Origin: Ascaris suum
Lineage: Eukaryota; Nematoda; Chromadorea; Rhabditida; Ascarididae
NCBI GenBank assembly: GCA_013433145.1
Contig: CM024171.1
Span: forward strand, 930,001-994,000
Direction of reading: 5' to 3'
Length of the DNA: 64,000 nucleotides
The notes under the pieces were generated by a model, which searched no databases, was not told the origin of the DNA, and was given only the letters and a program-made list of their open reading frames with translations. The position numbers were made by a program, and so were the translations under genes. Below are positions 1 to 20,298 of this stretch, in pieces. The stretch's first letter is position 1; every line of letters begins with the position of its first letter.

Positions 1-1425
<1,425 letters not shown>

Positions 1426-1715
1426 TTTCAACAATGCATTCTTGAATCGACAAAGCATTCATTACGAATAAATGTCTCTTCATATCTCTACCACTTCCGT
1501 TTAGCTGAAGTTGTGAGGTAGCGTGAAGGTGAGGGCATAGGCTCGTCTTCTGCCCATCGGATATTGACGAGTCAATTCATCGTTGTTCCATGCGAATTGC
1601 TCCACCGCCCGCGTCCCGATGATATCACTGGGCGGAATGACTCGCTAGGATGAAGCCAAAGAGTTTGCTCGGAGCTCTCTTAAAACCGACCGCGCACTAA
1701 GCAAAACTAAACGAT
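1426..1715 (+). repeat. Dispersed repeat, copy A
   Basis: This block is clearly more GC-rich than its surroundings. It reappears in inverted orientation at about 18590-18880, with long near-identical stretches. A shared core reads roughly GGCTCGTCTTCTGCCCATCG at about 1541-1560. Flanking segments such as the one reading CATTCATTACGAATAAATGT, before the core, are shared too. I see no ORF, terminal inverted repeat or target-site duplication, so it looks like a short non-autonomous element or another interspersed repeat. Confidence 0.75.
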
Positions 1716-1724
1716 GAATGACAA

Positions 1725-1995
1725 TGCATTCATTATCAATAAATGTTGTTTCATATCGCTAACATTTCCACTAAGGAGGAGAAATCGTAGGATCGAGTGA
1801 TGTTTAGGGCTTAGATCGTCTCCTGCCTATCGGATACTGAGGAATAGATTCACGGTTAATTCGCTTAGAAGGAGGGTCGGGACCTATTCCATTACCTCTT
1901 CCCAATGAGGGTGCTGAGCAGAGCAGATCAGTACGACGAGACCAAGGAGTCTTCCGGAGTCCACTTACAAGTGACCACTCAGTGACCAATATAAA
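1725..1995 (+). repeat. Dispersed repeat, copy B (divergent, in tandem with A)
   Basis: A second copy of the same family lies directly after copy A in the same orientation. It shares the leader (CATTCATTATCAATAAATGT-like) and the core (GATCGTCTCCTGCCTATCGG), but is more diverged. It is closer to the copy at about 36880-37150: both carry the segment TTCGCTTAGAAGGAGGGT followed by a GACCTATTCCA stretch. Confidence 0.65.
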
Positions 1996-3085
1996 TCTAC
2001 GAATACATAATCAAAAATGCTTCATCCGAAACCTAGCTAGTCTAATAATTTGTTGTCTTTGTGCATCGTGATAAGCTCGCCGATCAGCACTCCTATCGAT
2101 TGGCGTTTCTGTCGCGATCGATCTTAGTCATGTTGAAATATTCCCTGTTGAACAATTGTGGTGACAGTTGCTTAACTTGCTAAAAACTCCTGCTGCTAGT
2201 TGTGTTATGGGTCAACTGGCCGTCCAAAGAACCTGAAAAGTTGTGTTATCACCGAAAAGAAAGACCTTTACCTCATGGGTACTGCCCATTGTCCTCTTTC
2301 GTATTGCAATTATTTCGATAACCATTGCTGCCATTCTTTTATGCCTTTGAATTTCATTTTTCCACAGAACTTTTATTCTAGTTAATTGTTCTATTTTTTT
2401 TCTTTTTTTTTCTTTTTTTTAATGTCAGCATTCATTTGCTTCAAATCAGGGAACGAAACTATAGACGGAATAAATTCTAAAATGATTTCAGAGAAGCGAA
2501 TCGGAAGTGGCAAACAATTGCTGCACTATTGCAATTTATTGTCGAATATAAAATGCGACGCTAATTGTGCATTTTTGAAACGTTTAAACTCCACAAACGC
2601 GTTTGAGTTGAAACACTTTATGGCGAAATTTAAATAGCGCCATAATTTTAGAGATATTCTTATTTCGCTCTTTCTAGAAAATATTTTTCAAATTGCTTCA
2701 TTTTCATATATTAGCTAAAATTTACGCAAAAATTTGGAAAAAAAAATAATCTATGAAATCCTCGTAATACAACAAAATGTCTTTAAGAAGGGATAATTTT
2801 TTTTTTTTTGATTGAAAAAATGTATGAAATTATTTATTTGCTGAATATTGATTATCGTTTTGCGTATGCTTTTATTTATACATACGTTATTGAAACAACC
2901 AACAATGAATATTGCTTACGATTTTTGCCATATAAATATCCCACTTAAATGAGGTCTATTGAGTTTGCAGTCAATGCACCTGTTAAATTTAACTTCTATG
3001 TTCTAGTATAGTTATAAATTGCACTTGTATTCTTAGTATCATAGAATGAGCGCATCTTTGTCATCATAAAAATAAAATCGAATAG
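1996..3085. other. Mostly unassigned; one possible terminal exon at 2492-2564 (+)
   Basis: After a TTTCAG acceptor at 2486-2491, the frame from 2492 encodes 23 residues rich in Lys, Trp and Leu (EANRKWQTIAALLQ and onward) and stops at 2564. It could be the last exon of a gene upstream of the window, but a single short exon is weak evidence. I see nothing else supportable here. Confidence 0.2.
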
Positions 3086-10312
<7,227 letters not shown>

Positions 10313-11888
10313 AAAGAAAAAAATATATTCCGATGATCATTACGCGTGTTAATTTGAGAAAGCCGTAATATAATCCATCTTATATTAATATGGAAGGAGG
10401 TGTATGAAACGAGAGAGAGAGGGGGAGGGAGAGATAGAAAGAGAGAGACAGAGATGAAAAGAAGATCGGCTTCCACTAGCGTTTGGATAATTATGATGCG
10501 AGGAATATATCAATGAGCAAATTACGGCTATCAGAAGACTTAAAAACTGATTATCAGTGATAACATTGTTATTAGCACTATGGAATATAATAAGGTAAAT
10601 TGTTTTTAATCGATGAGATCGGCCGAAATATTTGCTTTACTATAACATTTTTAACAACTTAATTTGCATATTTATGTACAATAGCGATGAACAAATCAAC
10701 GTTAAATATCGCACTGTATATAATGAATTTACCAGTATTATTAAATAAAGCCAATCAATCGTATTCTCTTTCATCGTTTCATTATACTGTAATATATGCG
10801 AAGCATAGTTAATGTGCCTTAATTACTGGATGTATGGTGGGTTTTATTTAAATAAAGATCAAATATTTTATTGATCAAAATAATAAAATTGCTTGAGAGT
10901 TATTCTTTAGGCTATTCATAATTAATGTTGACTAAACTTCATGACCGTTTGATTTTACAGCAAACTTAACCAACCTATAATTAAATTTAAGCAATTTAAT
11001 TAATGAAAGAAAACTTGGTGAAAACATCGGTAATCATCGGCATATTTTCAAAGGCATCGTTGGATTCGAATTATACATATTTATAACTTTAGTTAGTGAA
11101 GAATCCACAAAAAAAATCGAATCGAGATTTTCCATAACTAGGGAGCCTGTAAAACTTTCCTATAAATTTCGCTGTTATATACCTCAAAACTGGTAAAAAT
11201 TCACCTCTTCCGAGCAAACATTACACATAGAACTTTTTAGCTTCCAAGTGGATATTGTTTGACGGTTATTGAAGGTAATGGCACCGCCTTATATATGGAC
11301 TACAACGCATAATGGATAATGGACTGTAATAAGTAGAAGACAATGAATTACTATGCAACAATCAAATAGTTTAGTGAACAAACTTGGACGGAAGACAAGG
11401 ATGAAGAGTATATCAATTGAATACGCCATCATTGCGTTCCATGCTCGTTTTCCAAGGGTACCGTGTAGGATTTCCTTGTAAATGAGCGGTCGTTTATGAA
11501 GTTTAATGGAAGATATCAATTAAATCCCTCCTCCCCCCCCCCCCCCCCCACTTCATCATGTCGCTATATTTGAAATGAAAAATATTCATGCGATATTGAA
11601 TTTTGGAAATAAATTAAATCCTCTCCTCAAAAAAAAAAGTTCTTTTAATCCATCGACAAATCATACTTACGGCAACAAAATAAAAAAGGAAAATGAGGAA
11701 AAACAAGACTGTAATAGAATTATCAAGGTCCGTATAATACACTTCTCTGATAACTTAACATCGACATGGTAATAAGTATAAAAACCGCAACAGAATCCAC
11801 AAATCACTTATTTCTCTCCTCCTTCCCCCCCCCCCTCCCAAAAAAAAGTTAAATTCAAAAAAATGTTGCACTCTCATATGCAGCGATA
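10313..11888. other. Convergent intergenic region with 3' UTRs
   Basis: The region lies between the stop codon of the + membrane-protein gene and the stop codon of Pol eta on the - strand. It holds a GA-rich simple repeat (about 10411-10454), a candidate + strand polyadenylation signal AATAAA at 10744-10749, and poly-C tracts at 11533-11549 and about 11826-11835. No gene is seen. Confidence 0.6.
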
Positions 11889-12603
11889 TCATGACTTCTT
11901 AAAAAAATCTGATATTTTCTTAGTGGCAGGTTCGGCAGCTGTCGATGCTCGTTTAGGGCGTTTCTTAGTGTCTCTCTTTCGATTTTTTCTCGATTGTGGT
12001 GATGCACTATTCGGTCGTTGTTGTTGCGCTATCTTCTGACGATAATACATCATCAATTCCTTCAATACAGAATTACCTATGTCGGTATCTTAAGGAGTAA
12101 TAAATTAAACAGTAAAATTTTGAAGCAATGACTAAGATAAGCGATACTTTATTAATATTATCGACAGCAAACTCTGAAAAAACATCAACATCCCGGATGT
12201 AGAACTTTCAGTTCTTTGGAACATTTCAGGTGCGAAATCCCGCTTAAGGAAAGTTGCCTACTTACTAAACGTCATTTAAGCTTTAGTTAAATGAGCTATA
12301 CTTCTGACAGTCTCATTTAATTGAGAGATTGATCTCTGAAGTTTTCATGCAATTCCGGAAAATATCTCACCTTCAGCATCTGATATTTCGCCCGCTCACC
12401 TGTTCTAATCAACCGCTGCTCTTGATTACGATTTATTCAAGAGATATAATTCAGTCGGATACGAAAATCTTTCAACCTGGATTGGTCAACCAGGTGAAAA
12501 ACCTACGAAGTGTTCTGATAAGCGAAATGAAAAAAACTTGTATACGATAATATGCATTATATGGAAATATTCAACAGCAAATTATACGCAAAACAGAAGA
12601 CAT

Positions 12604-12656
<53 letters not shown>

Positions 12657-15600
12657 TAATATAACCAACCGGATCCATAATAAGGCCATTGAGATTCCAC
12701 CCTATTCAGTAAGGTTAGCTGCACCAGATTCAATAACGTTAGCCGCATCATTTCTCGCAGATCTCAAATCGGCGGTAAGACTTTTATGAATCTCTATTTG
12801 AAAAACCGATAACGAACCGTTTTGATATCTTCCGGCATGTTCGCCAGCAAATCCTCGGGAATATCGGTTAAAGAATCCGGCAGAAAACCATCCATCGAAT
12901 ATCCAGCGTTGATGTCTCCACCTCCATCATGTTCAACCCTCTGCTCACGATCTACATCCAACTCTTCCGCCGCTCGAGCAATATCACGTAGACCAGAAAC
13001 CGATGCAGCATCATACGAAATTACATTAGGTTCCTGAAGTGAAGAGCACAGATGAGAGGCTAGTTCCATGGTTGTTGAGGCGAACCGTTATCGGAAGAGC
13101 TTGCGGACACCATACAATCAATCTACTGGGTCAAAGGATATAAAGGTTTTGTTGTTGAGCCGCTCGATGGTAACCATGCAGCAGCTCGAGTGTGATAGTG
13201 AGACAATGGTCATCGTTGTGAAATGCTCATGTGAGAGTCGCTGTGGTACCGTGAGTGGGCGATAAAAGGGCTGCCAGTGCCCACTCGTTGTCGTTGCGTT
13301 ACTGTTCGTGGGCGGCTGGTTAGTGCCGTCGTGGTGCCTTACTGTTGCCGTGTGCGGAGCTAATAAAAGTGTGCTGTGAGCCGGGTGCTCACTGGAAATC
13401 GGGTGGCCCGAAAGGTGCGGGCCCTTACAAGGACATAAAAACTGTCTGGTTCCTCTAAGGTGCACTGAAAAAACATCTGTTTGTGCTCTCTCAATCCCAC
13501 GGTATCGACACATATCTGAGAAAATCCGGATTTTCCCCTTCAAATTTTACGAAATTTTCTAGAGGGAAATAATGAGCCTAGCTGGTTGATTATCCAAATA
13601 ACATTTAAGAAGACAAAAGAAAGCAATCACAGCAGTTCCATCCGGTGCGATGAATTGTGAAGGAGGTTCCGATTCTCTGCCAGCCTCCAATTGTTCACCC
13701 TTTTCACTAATCCATTCCGTGATACGCTTCGACGACTGATCGACACCATCACGAAATCGGCTAGCCGATAATGAAATATTGAAGATTGCAGGATCCCTGC
13801 AAACATACCATCTTTCAAACCCAAACCCAACATAAATCTGAAGAAAACTTCGAAAATGTCATTAAAAACTTAATCTCTTACTGTTGATAAATTCACAGCA
13901 ATTTTAACAGTAAATGAATGCAAAAAGTTGCAAAGAAATTCCGGATAACGGACAACCAAACAACTCTTTCTGGATAACCGGGTAATTCTCGTAGAGCCAC
14001 AGCAACCTCTATGCGTGAAATACGACTATAAAACCATTATAAGTTTATTCCGGAAAGGCGAACAGAACAACATTACAAACCAAAACTATAAAACAGCTCA
14101 ATACTGAAATTTACCAGGTTTCCGGAGTCGCTGAATTGTTGTAATGACGAAGTATAGCCCAAGCGGCATTATACAACGCATCCGGCGCATAGGAGACAAT
14201 TTGACAACTTTTCCCCAATGTTGTCCCTGTATAAAGTGCATCACGTGTGCAACTCACATGAAGCGTACATGCGGTACGTTTGTTCTGCAAGTAATTTAAT
14301 CTATATATCCGTTTAGTGCTTTCTACTTCATGAAAAAAATTTCCGCCTTTTATTTATCGAAATTTTCTAATTTCCCATAGTCAAATATTTATTTACCGAG
14401 GAAATATTCACAGAGTGAATAAATCCCGAACGAAGGGATATACACCCTGATAATGCAACATTGTTTTATTGGATGTTAAGCTATAAAGTGACAAATTCGC
14501 ATATCATATGGATGAGCTTATTTCTCCCCACCCTCGGACCGCTGTGACCTCCGTTGACGATGGAAGATGGGTGGATCGTCAATCAAAAAAAAAAAATTTT
14601 TTTTCGCCAATTTAAATCTTATTTTTTTCCCCTTTTTAAACCCTTGAATTATCCAATTGGTTGCCATTCCAGCCAAAACTAGGCGAGCGAATTACAACCG
14701 GTATCCTCAAATGGGAAGAAATAATTGAGAGTTAACTCATCTACCTATCGCAGTACTCGTCGCCAAATAAAGCAAACAACACCTTGATCTGATCGTCGAT
14801 AAGTCGTTTGGCGAGCTCCTTCACAAGCCCATCAAGCCATGTTTGTACTTCTGACGTGGAAGTGAGTGCGCTTGAACCCGGGAAATTTTTGCTAACAGCT
14901 ATCGAGGATTGCTTGTCACGTGCACGTACCGGCTCATCGTCTATTCCTTAATGAATGAAATAAAATAACGAATAAATTTATACATTGAAAAAGCTGACGA
15001 TTTCAAAAAAAAATCGTCTCGAAACATGGGAAAACAAATATCTCTCCTCTTCCCTCTTTCTTTCTTCATAAAAACTTATCTCAACGTATCTATTTAATTT
15101 CAACAACCCTTCATATAGGAATAAAAACATCGTTCATTAACCTATCGACTGCTTAAAATCTCTCCGCAAATCTAAAACCGAAATGAACAAACAAACGATT
15201 TTACAGTTGCTTATAACTCGAAATTATTACTTACTATTTATTATTTACTGCTACAAATTACTACTCGAAAAGATATACAAGAAAATGCGCTTATCAAATC
15301 GCAAAGGGGCACTTTGAAATAACTTGTGAAACGTATGAGATACAAAAATTATTTGCGAAGGTAGTTAGTGGTTCATTTAATCATAGAGCTCAATTATCAT
15401 ACTCGAAACTATTAATTAAATATAATAAAGAAAAAATAAATGAAGGTAATAAATACACCATACCTCTTGCAATATTATAAATCCATTTTGCTTGTGCTGA
15501 AAAATGTTCATTGAGTTGTTGCATTGAAATTCCACATAGTTCGGACATTGTCTGCAATCAATATTACAATAAACTTATGCAATTATTTAATAGATAGCAG

Positions 15601-18600
15601 AATAAATCAATGTTTTGTTTCTAATTTATTTGTAAATTATGCAACAAAAAAAAAATTAAACCAGAAATTCATATTTTATAATCGAAAAAAAATAATTTCA
15701 CCTCGCAGAAAATTTCAAAAAAATATTAATAAAATTGAAGTGAAACTCGATAGATAAATGTCAATTCATCGAGAAAGTGCAGATATTTTAATATCTTTAA
15801 GGGGATTTCCTGCCCTTATCTAGCAGATGGCCACTCAACAATTAAAAAATCCTTCTCCTTCCAAAGTCAAAAGACACACTTTTATGCAATAATTCACTTT
15901 TTCTAATACATCCATCAAAATATAGTCATTTCATTAAACGATATGTCGTTGGGAAACGTTTCAGGCTTTCTGGAATTTGTGGCTATCCGCTCTTCGCCTC
16001 TCTTCTATTTTCTATCGTCCACTGTCTCGGACTTCACTGACATTTGCAGCCAAAATGCAACAAACGACAATTCCTCGCTCAATATCTACAGATAGCACCA
16101 CCATTTTCATTAATCTCTCTAAAGCCTCATTCGTACCTCTATGCTGCCTTGTCATGCTAACAATGCTGCGTATTTGTTGCTATCTTCTCTGCTTATACCT
16201 GTCCTCGCAAAAACAGGTGAGAGATAATTAGTCAATTTAGGCAAAGGCCTCGTTAAACTAAATGATGAGTCAAACACAAACAAATATTACGTAAACATTC
16301 AACACTCCATATTTTTAAAAAAAAATAAGATAACAGTTTACCTCTATAGAAAAAGCGTTCATAAGCGCATGTCCAAGTTTACCGCCCAAATTTCTTATCG
16401 ATAGAATACGTGTGGAGCGGAAAATTTCTGCGATAAACTCATCAGGAATAATAGTCTGTTGGCCAGGTTTATGCCTCGAACAAATCAACTTTGCAATCAT
16501 CTAAAATTCGATTATTTAATTAATCAAATATTATACAAAAATCAATAAATATTCTCTCAGTAAATATTCTTACATAAATAACTTTTAATTGTAATGAAAG
16601 TTATATTTACATGGCAAAAATCCGCCTAAACTATAATAAATAAAATCATGCTAACGAAAAATAAGCGATCAAAAAACACATCATTTTTGAAAAATATTTT
16701 CCTCTTTTAACATCGACTTAGAATTCAATTTCCATTGATTTCAACCTTCAAAAGAAAAAAAAAACGGAGTATAACCACAAAATTCCTATTTAACAATGCA
16801 TCCACTATCTAAGGTGAAAACAATACAATATGGAATACTTTGGAGTGCTAATAATTCAACAATAATAATAACGTTTGGAAAATACTTTCAAAGAATGTAT
16901 TAAAAAGCATTTCGCTGAATATGTAAAATTTAAAATCTCTCTGATAAATTGAACTTCCCCGAAAATATTATATATGTTTTAGACAACTTGACAAAAAATA
17001 TTATAAAGCACGATTTGCATGATCTCCACATATGGTAACGAATATCCATGATGGAAATCCAGAATATTTTGTAAAATATTTGCAAACGGATACATCTTCA
17101 CTTAAACGAATCAAACAGAAAAAAAAATCTCTGTAAAAGCTGAGGCTAAAATAACGAAGAAAGAGAACGTAACATTAAATCAACGTTGGGTAGTTGTGTT
17201 CAAATTTCTATACATATTTTATCAGCCTATAGCGAGAAAGACATTTACAATTTAACGTAGATAAAAGTGGCCAGTTCCACTTGTCTCTTCTCCTGCGTCC
17301 GAAAAAAGTGTCCATACCTGTCTCATATAGGTTTAGATCGTAAACAATCCTACCTACCTACCTGCTCATACCTATCTCATATAGGTTTAGATCGGAAATA
17401 ATCAATTAGAAACCGATGGCTTTCACAATAAATACTCGTAATATTCTGGAGAAAATAACTGAGAAGAGTTGGATTAACTCAAAAACATTACAAATTTCCC
17501 AACACGAAAACTCTTAAAAGATAATATTAAAAGCATATGAAAACATAAGAGAAAGAAAATGAAAATTAGATAATAATATACTTTATTACTTCCAATACCG
17601 GCCGAGCAACTAAATTGTGTTTTTTCTTTAATTTCCGCTCGTATTCGTTCGACAATCTCAGCGGCCACTGCTAAACGCAACTGAAAGCAATCACATCGTA
17701 TAGCACGACGTATTCTTTTACTTGCAAATATATTTAAGCAGCGTACTTGTATACTTGTAAACTTGTAAAATATTTGTAATACTTGTGTATTTATAAACAA
17801 ATACTTGTAAAACATAACAAAACTATTATTTAAAAAAATAAAAGCAGCTTTCTAAATGAACCACATAACTGTTAAATCTTCAATTATCTCAATCATATAT
17901 CCCTCGTAATTCTTTATCTTATTATAACTGAAGAAAAATAAAAAAAGATTGCTTTTATCTTATAAGAAAAATAATCGAATTTCTAAAGGAAATGAACTTT
18001 AAAAGACACAAATAAACTCAATAACTAACCGCTTGCCTTTGTTGAACGCATGCCTCAATGATCCATTCACGTAGATTCGCCTCTCTGTCGTATTTCCAAA
18101 TCGTCTCGTTGCTAGCCTTGATGTCATTTCCATTTGCCAAATGAGTCGTAGGGAACATATCCAAAGAACACGAATACTAAACAATACATTCACTCGTTTC
18201 ATAAGAATTTCTTTAATATGCAAATATTTTTAGCGTTTTTTTTTTGCGATGAAAAAAATGAACACATTTAATTTGCATAATCAATCGTTCAAGTTTTTAA
18301 AGCATCAAAGCAAGATAAGAATCTAAATACTTGATGATTAACCAAATAAGTTTACTTTCGATTTTAGGATAGATAACTTAAAGTAAATCAAAAAACTTTT
18401 CCGATAAATCAACACCTAGAAATAAAAATTTGACTGAAGTTTCCACATAAATTCTTATAAATGAAGTTAGTTTAATAACACGCTAGTTTCTAGAATTTCC
18501 CCGAAATATATGAAGCTATCCGAACTAAATGAGTCTATAAAGTATGCAAGCCTAGATCGGATGGTTTCTTTCTTGAATTAATGCAATTAATATATGTTGG

Positions 18601-20283
18601 ATTCGTCGTTTAGTTTCGCTTAGTGCGCGGTCGGTTTTAAGAGGGCTCCGAGCAAACTCTTTGGCTTTGTCCTACAGAGTCATTCCGACCAGTAGTCTCA
18701 TCGGAACGCGGGCGGTGGAGCAAGTCGCATGGAACAACGATGAATCGACTCGTCAATATCCGATGGGCAGGAGACGAGCCTAAGCCCTCCCTTCACGCTA
18801 CCTCACAACTTCAGCTAAACGGAAGTGGTAGTGATATGAAGAGACATTTATTCGTAATGAATGCTTTGCCGATTCAAGTAAGCTTCAAGTAAACTTCAAT
18901 ATATGTTGAAAAAACTTCAACTTGAAGATGCTGAAGTAGAAAAAAAAATAGCTGATACCTTGAGAGATGGAGTTTCCGATTCGACGATATAATCGACCAA
19001 CTCAGACAGATCAAGATACGCCTCATCAATAGAGGCTCGTTCGACGATGATACGGGAATCAAAACCATTCAACACATCAAACACCTCGGCCGAAGCATTC
19101 CTCAACGTTTTCCTCTCGTACTTGAACAATATCTTATTTTTGGTGCTCAAGCTTTAGTGCTACTCACAGATCGAATATTTATAATTGCTATCGGATGTGT
19201 TACAAGTAATTTGGAAGGTAATCTCCGCAAGGAATTCTTTAGAAAGGACTTATTCCATTCAAAGGTAAATTTCACCCTTTTCTGCGCTCACTTAAAGTAT
19301 GAGCCATTAAGAGTATACAAGACAATCGTAGACAATCTAACAATTTCCCCTTATTTATTTCGGAAAATCTTCGTCGAATTCTATTTTAAGGAGCAGTTAA
19401 ATGTTTTACGCAGTAAACAATTAAAAATAACTGTTATATAGAATATTATTGACGGCTAAAAGTAATTCAGGTATAACAATGGCGCATTTACCTTTCCCTC
19501 TTCGCGCTTCAAAACCCCCTCTCTAATAAAACACCTATTGATGCACGATAGTAGTTAGCGTTCGCCGATGCAAAAATTAACACCTGTATCTTGTAAGGTC
19601 TGCTTTATCTGAGTGCTCGCCAGAAGGAACATAACAAACAGTCAACTCAGGACAGAGAGCTTTCGCTTGTTCAGCGAACATTCCGAATCGTTTAATACCA
19701 AATGGTCGTGCCTCATATGATACGGCAAGGATACTGCAAAAATGCACAAATATCAACACATTTGTAAATAAAAAATAAATAGCCACTATATTAGTATATA
19801 CTGTAAAACAACAATAAGGTTATGCAATTTTGAGCAGTTTCATGTAACCACTTATCTGTTAAAGGTGAATGCATAGTCGACTGTTACCTGTATAAAGAAG
19901 ACAGGTGAGCATAATATGCAAAATAGGTAAGCGTAACCCGTGCAAAATTAGTGCATGAAATTTCTTGGAAATATCGATCAGCATTATTCCAGCATAGCAT
20001 TAAAAAAATTTGACTATTTTTTAATCCGATGCTTAAAACAAATATATCATCGCATATACAAAGAAATATAAAAACTTCGCTTTTCGCCTCGTTAAAAAAA
20101 ATTTTTTTTAAAGTTGACTCAACCAATAAAAAAGATAATGACCTACCCGCCGCCTCGGATATTGCTATATTGAGCCACGATGATCGGTTTACCCCATAGA
20201 TGTGGTTGTAACCTTTGTTCGACTTGTGCATAAAAGCAATCCATATCAATCAATGCAATAACACGATGATCGCCACCACCCAT
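11889..20283 (-). CDS. polh-1: DNA polymerase eta (Y-family translesion polymerase)
   Basis: Twelve exons give 613 codons: 20283-20147, 19733-19584, 19100-18959, 18176-18030, 17680-17582, 16500-16342, 15551-15464, 14946-14783, 14284-14115, 13796-13631, 13033-12814 and 12088-11889. All phases fit. The last internal donor (C/GTTATC) is the least certain. The N-terminal palm motif DMDCFYAQVEQ supplies a catalytic Asp. VSYEARPFGIKR follows, then SIDEAYLDLS with the second acidic pair, and IRNLGGKLG in the helix-hairpin-helix region. Next comes a little-finger domain with VSKNFPG and IFNISLSASRF. The last residues KISDFFKKS form a PCNA-interacting box. Known role: insertion opposite UV dimers in the nucleus, recruited by PCNA. 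No C2H2-type UBZ finger is visible. An acidic LPDSLTDIPEDLLANMPEDI stretch could be a ubiquitin-binding motif, which is inference. Polymerase kappa or iota is excluded by the YEARPFG and C-terminal features. The start follows a TTGCAG acceptor 12 bases upstream. Confidence 0.95.
12604..12653. repeat. (TA)n microsatellite in Pol eta intron 11
   Basis: About 50 bases of alternating TA between exons 11 and 12 of Pol eta. Confidence 0.95.
13429..13464 (-). other. Candidate optional 36-nt exon in Pol eta intron 10
   Basis: On the - strand a TTTTTTCAG acceptor is followed by exactly 12 open codons (CTLEEPDSFYVL) and a GTAAGG donor. The segment is phase 0 at both ends, and so are the junctions of exons 10 and 11, so it can be included or skipped without a frame change. 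No family conservation is known to me, hence only a candidate. Confidence 0.4.
17305..17395. repeat. Direct repeat of about 30 bp, two copies
   Basis: The segment CTCATATAGGTTTAGATCG, with its CATACCT flank, occurs twice about 60 bases apart, inside intron 5 of Pol eta. A short CCTA run lies between the copies. Confidence 0.7.
18590..18880 (-). repeat. Dispersed repeat, copy C, in Pol eta intron 3
   Basis: This is the reverse complement of copy A (1426-1715). Matches include the GATGGGCAGGAGACGAGCCT core at about 18759-18778 and the AAACTCTTTGGCTTTGTCCT segment at about 18654-18673. It sits about 80 bases downstream of exon 3 in the host gene, with its own sense strand parallel to the gene. 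Confidence 0.8.
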
Positions 20284-20294
20284 TGTCTTATCAC

Positions 20295-20298
20295 TCTG
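20295..20298 (-). promoter_or_regulatory. Candidate trans-splice acceptor, Pol eta
   Basis: TTGCAG on the - strand ends 12 bases before the ATG. No upstream coding exon is needed, which fits spliced-leader addition. Confidence 0.5.

Noticed and set aside
13118..13543. A 141-codon - strand ORF in a GC-rich part of Pol eta intron 10
   Set aside because: It does not match Pol eta, and its Ser/Thr/His-rich translation matches nothing I know. Splicing exon 10 to exon 11, with or without the 12-codon cassette, gives the family sequence without it.
13930..14025. Segment reading RISRIEVAVALRELPG, considered as a Pol eta exon
   Set aside because: Exon 9 joins the segment at 13796 directly in phase 2, giving TPETW/DPAIFNISLSASRF, which fits the little-finger domain. 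The extra segment is not needed.
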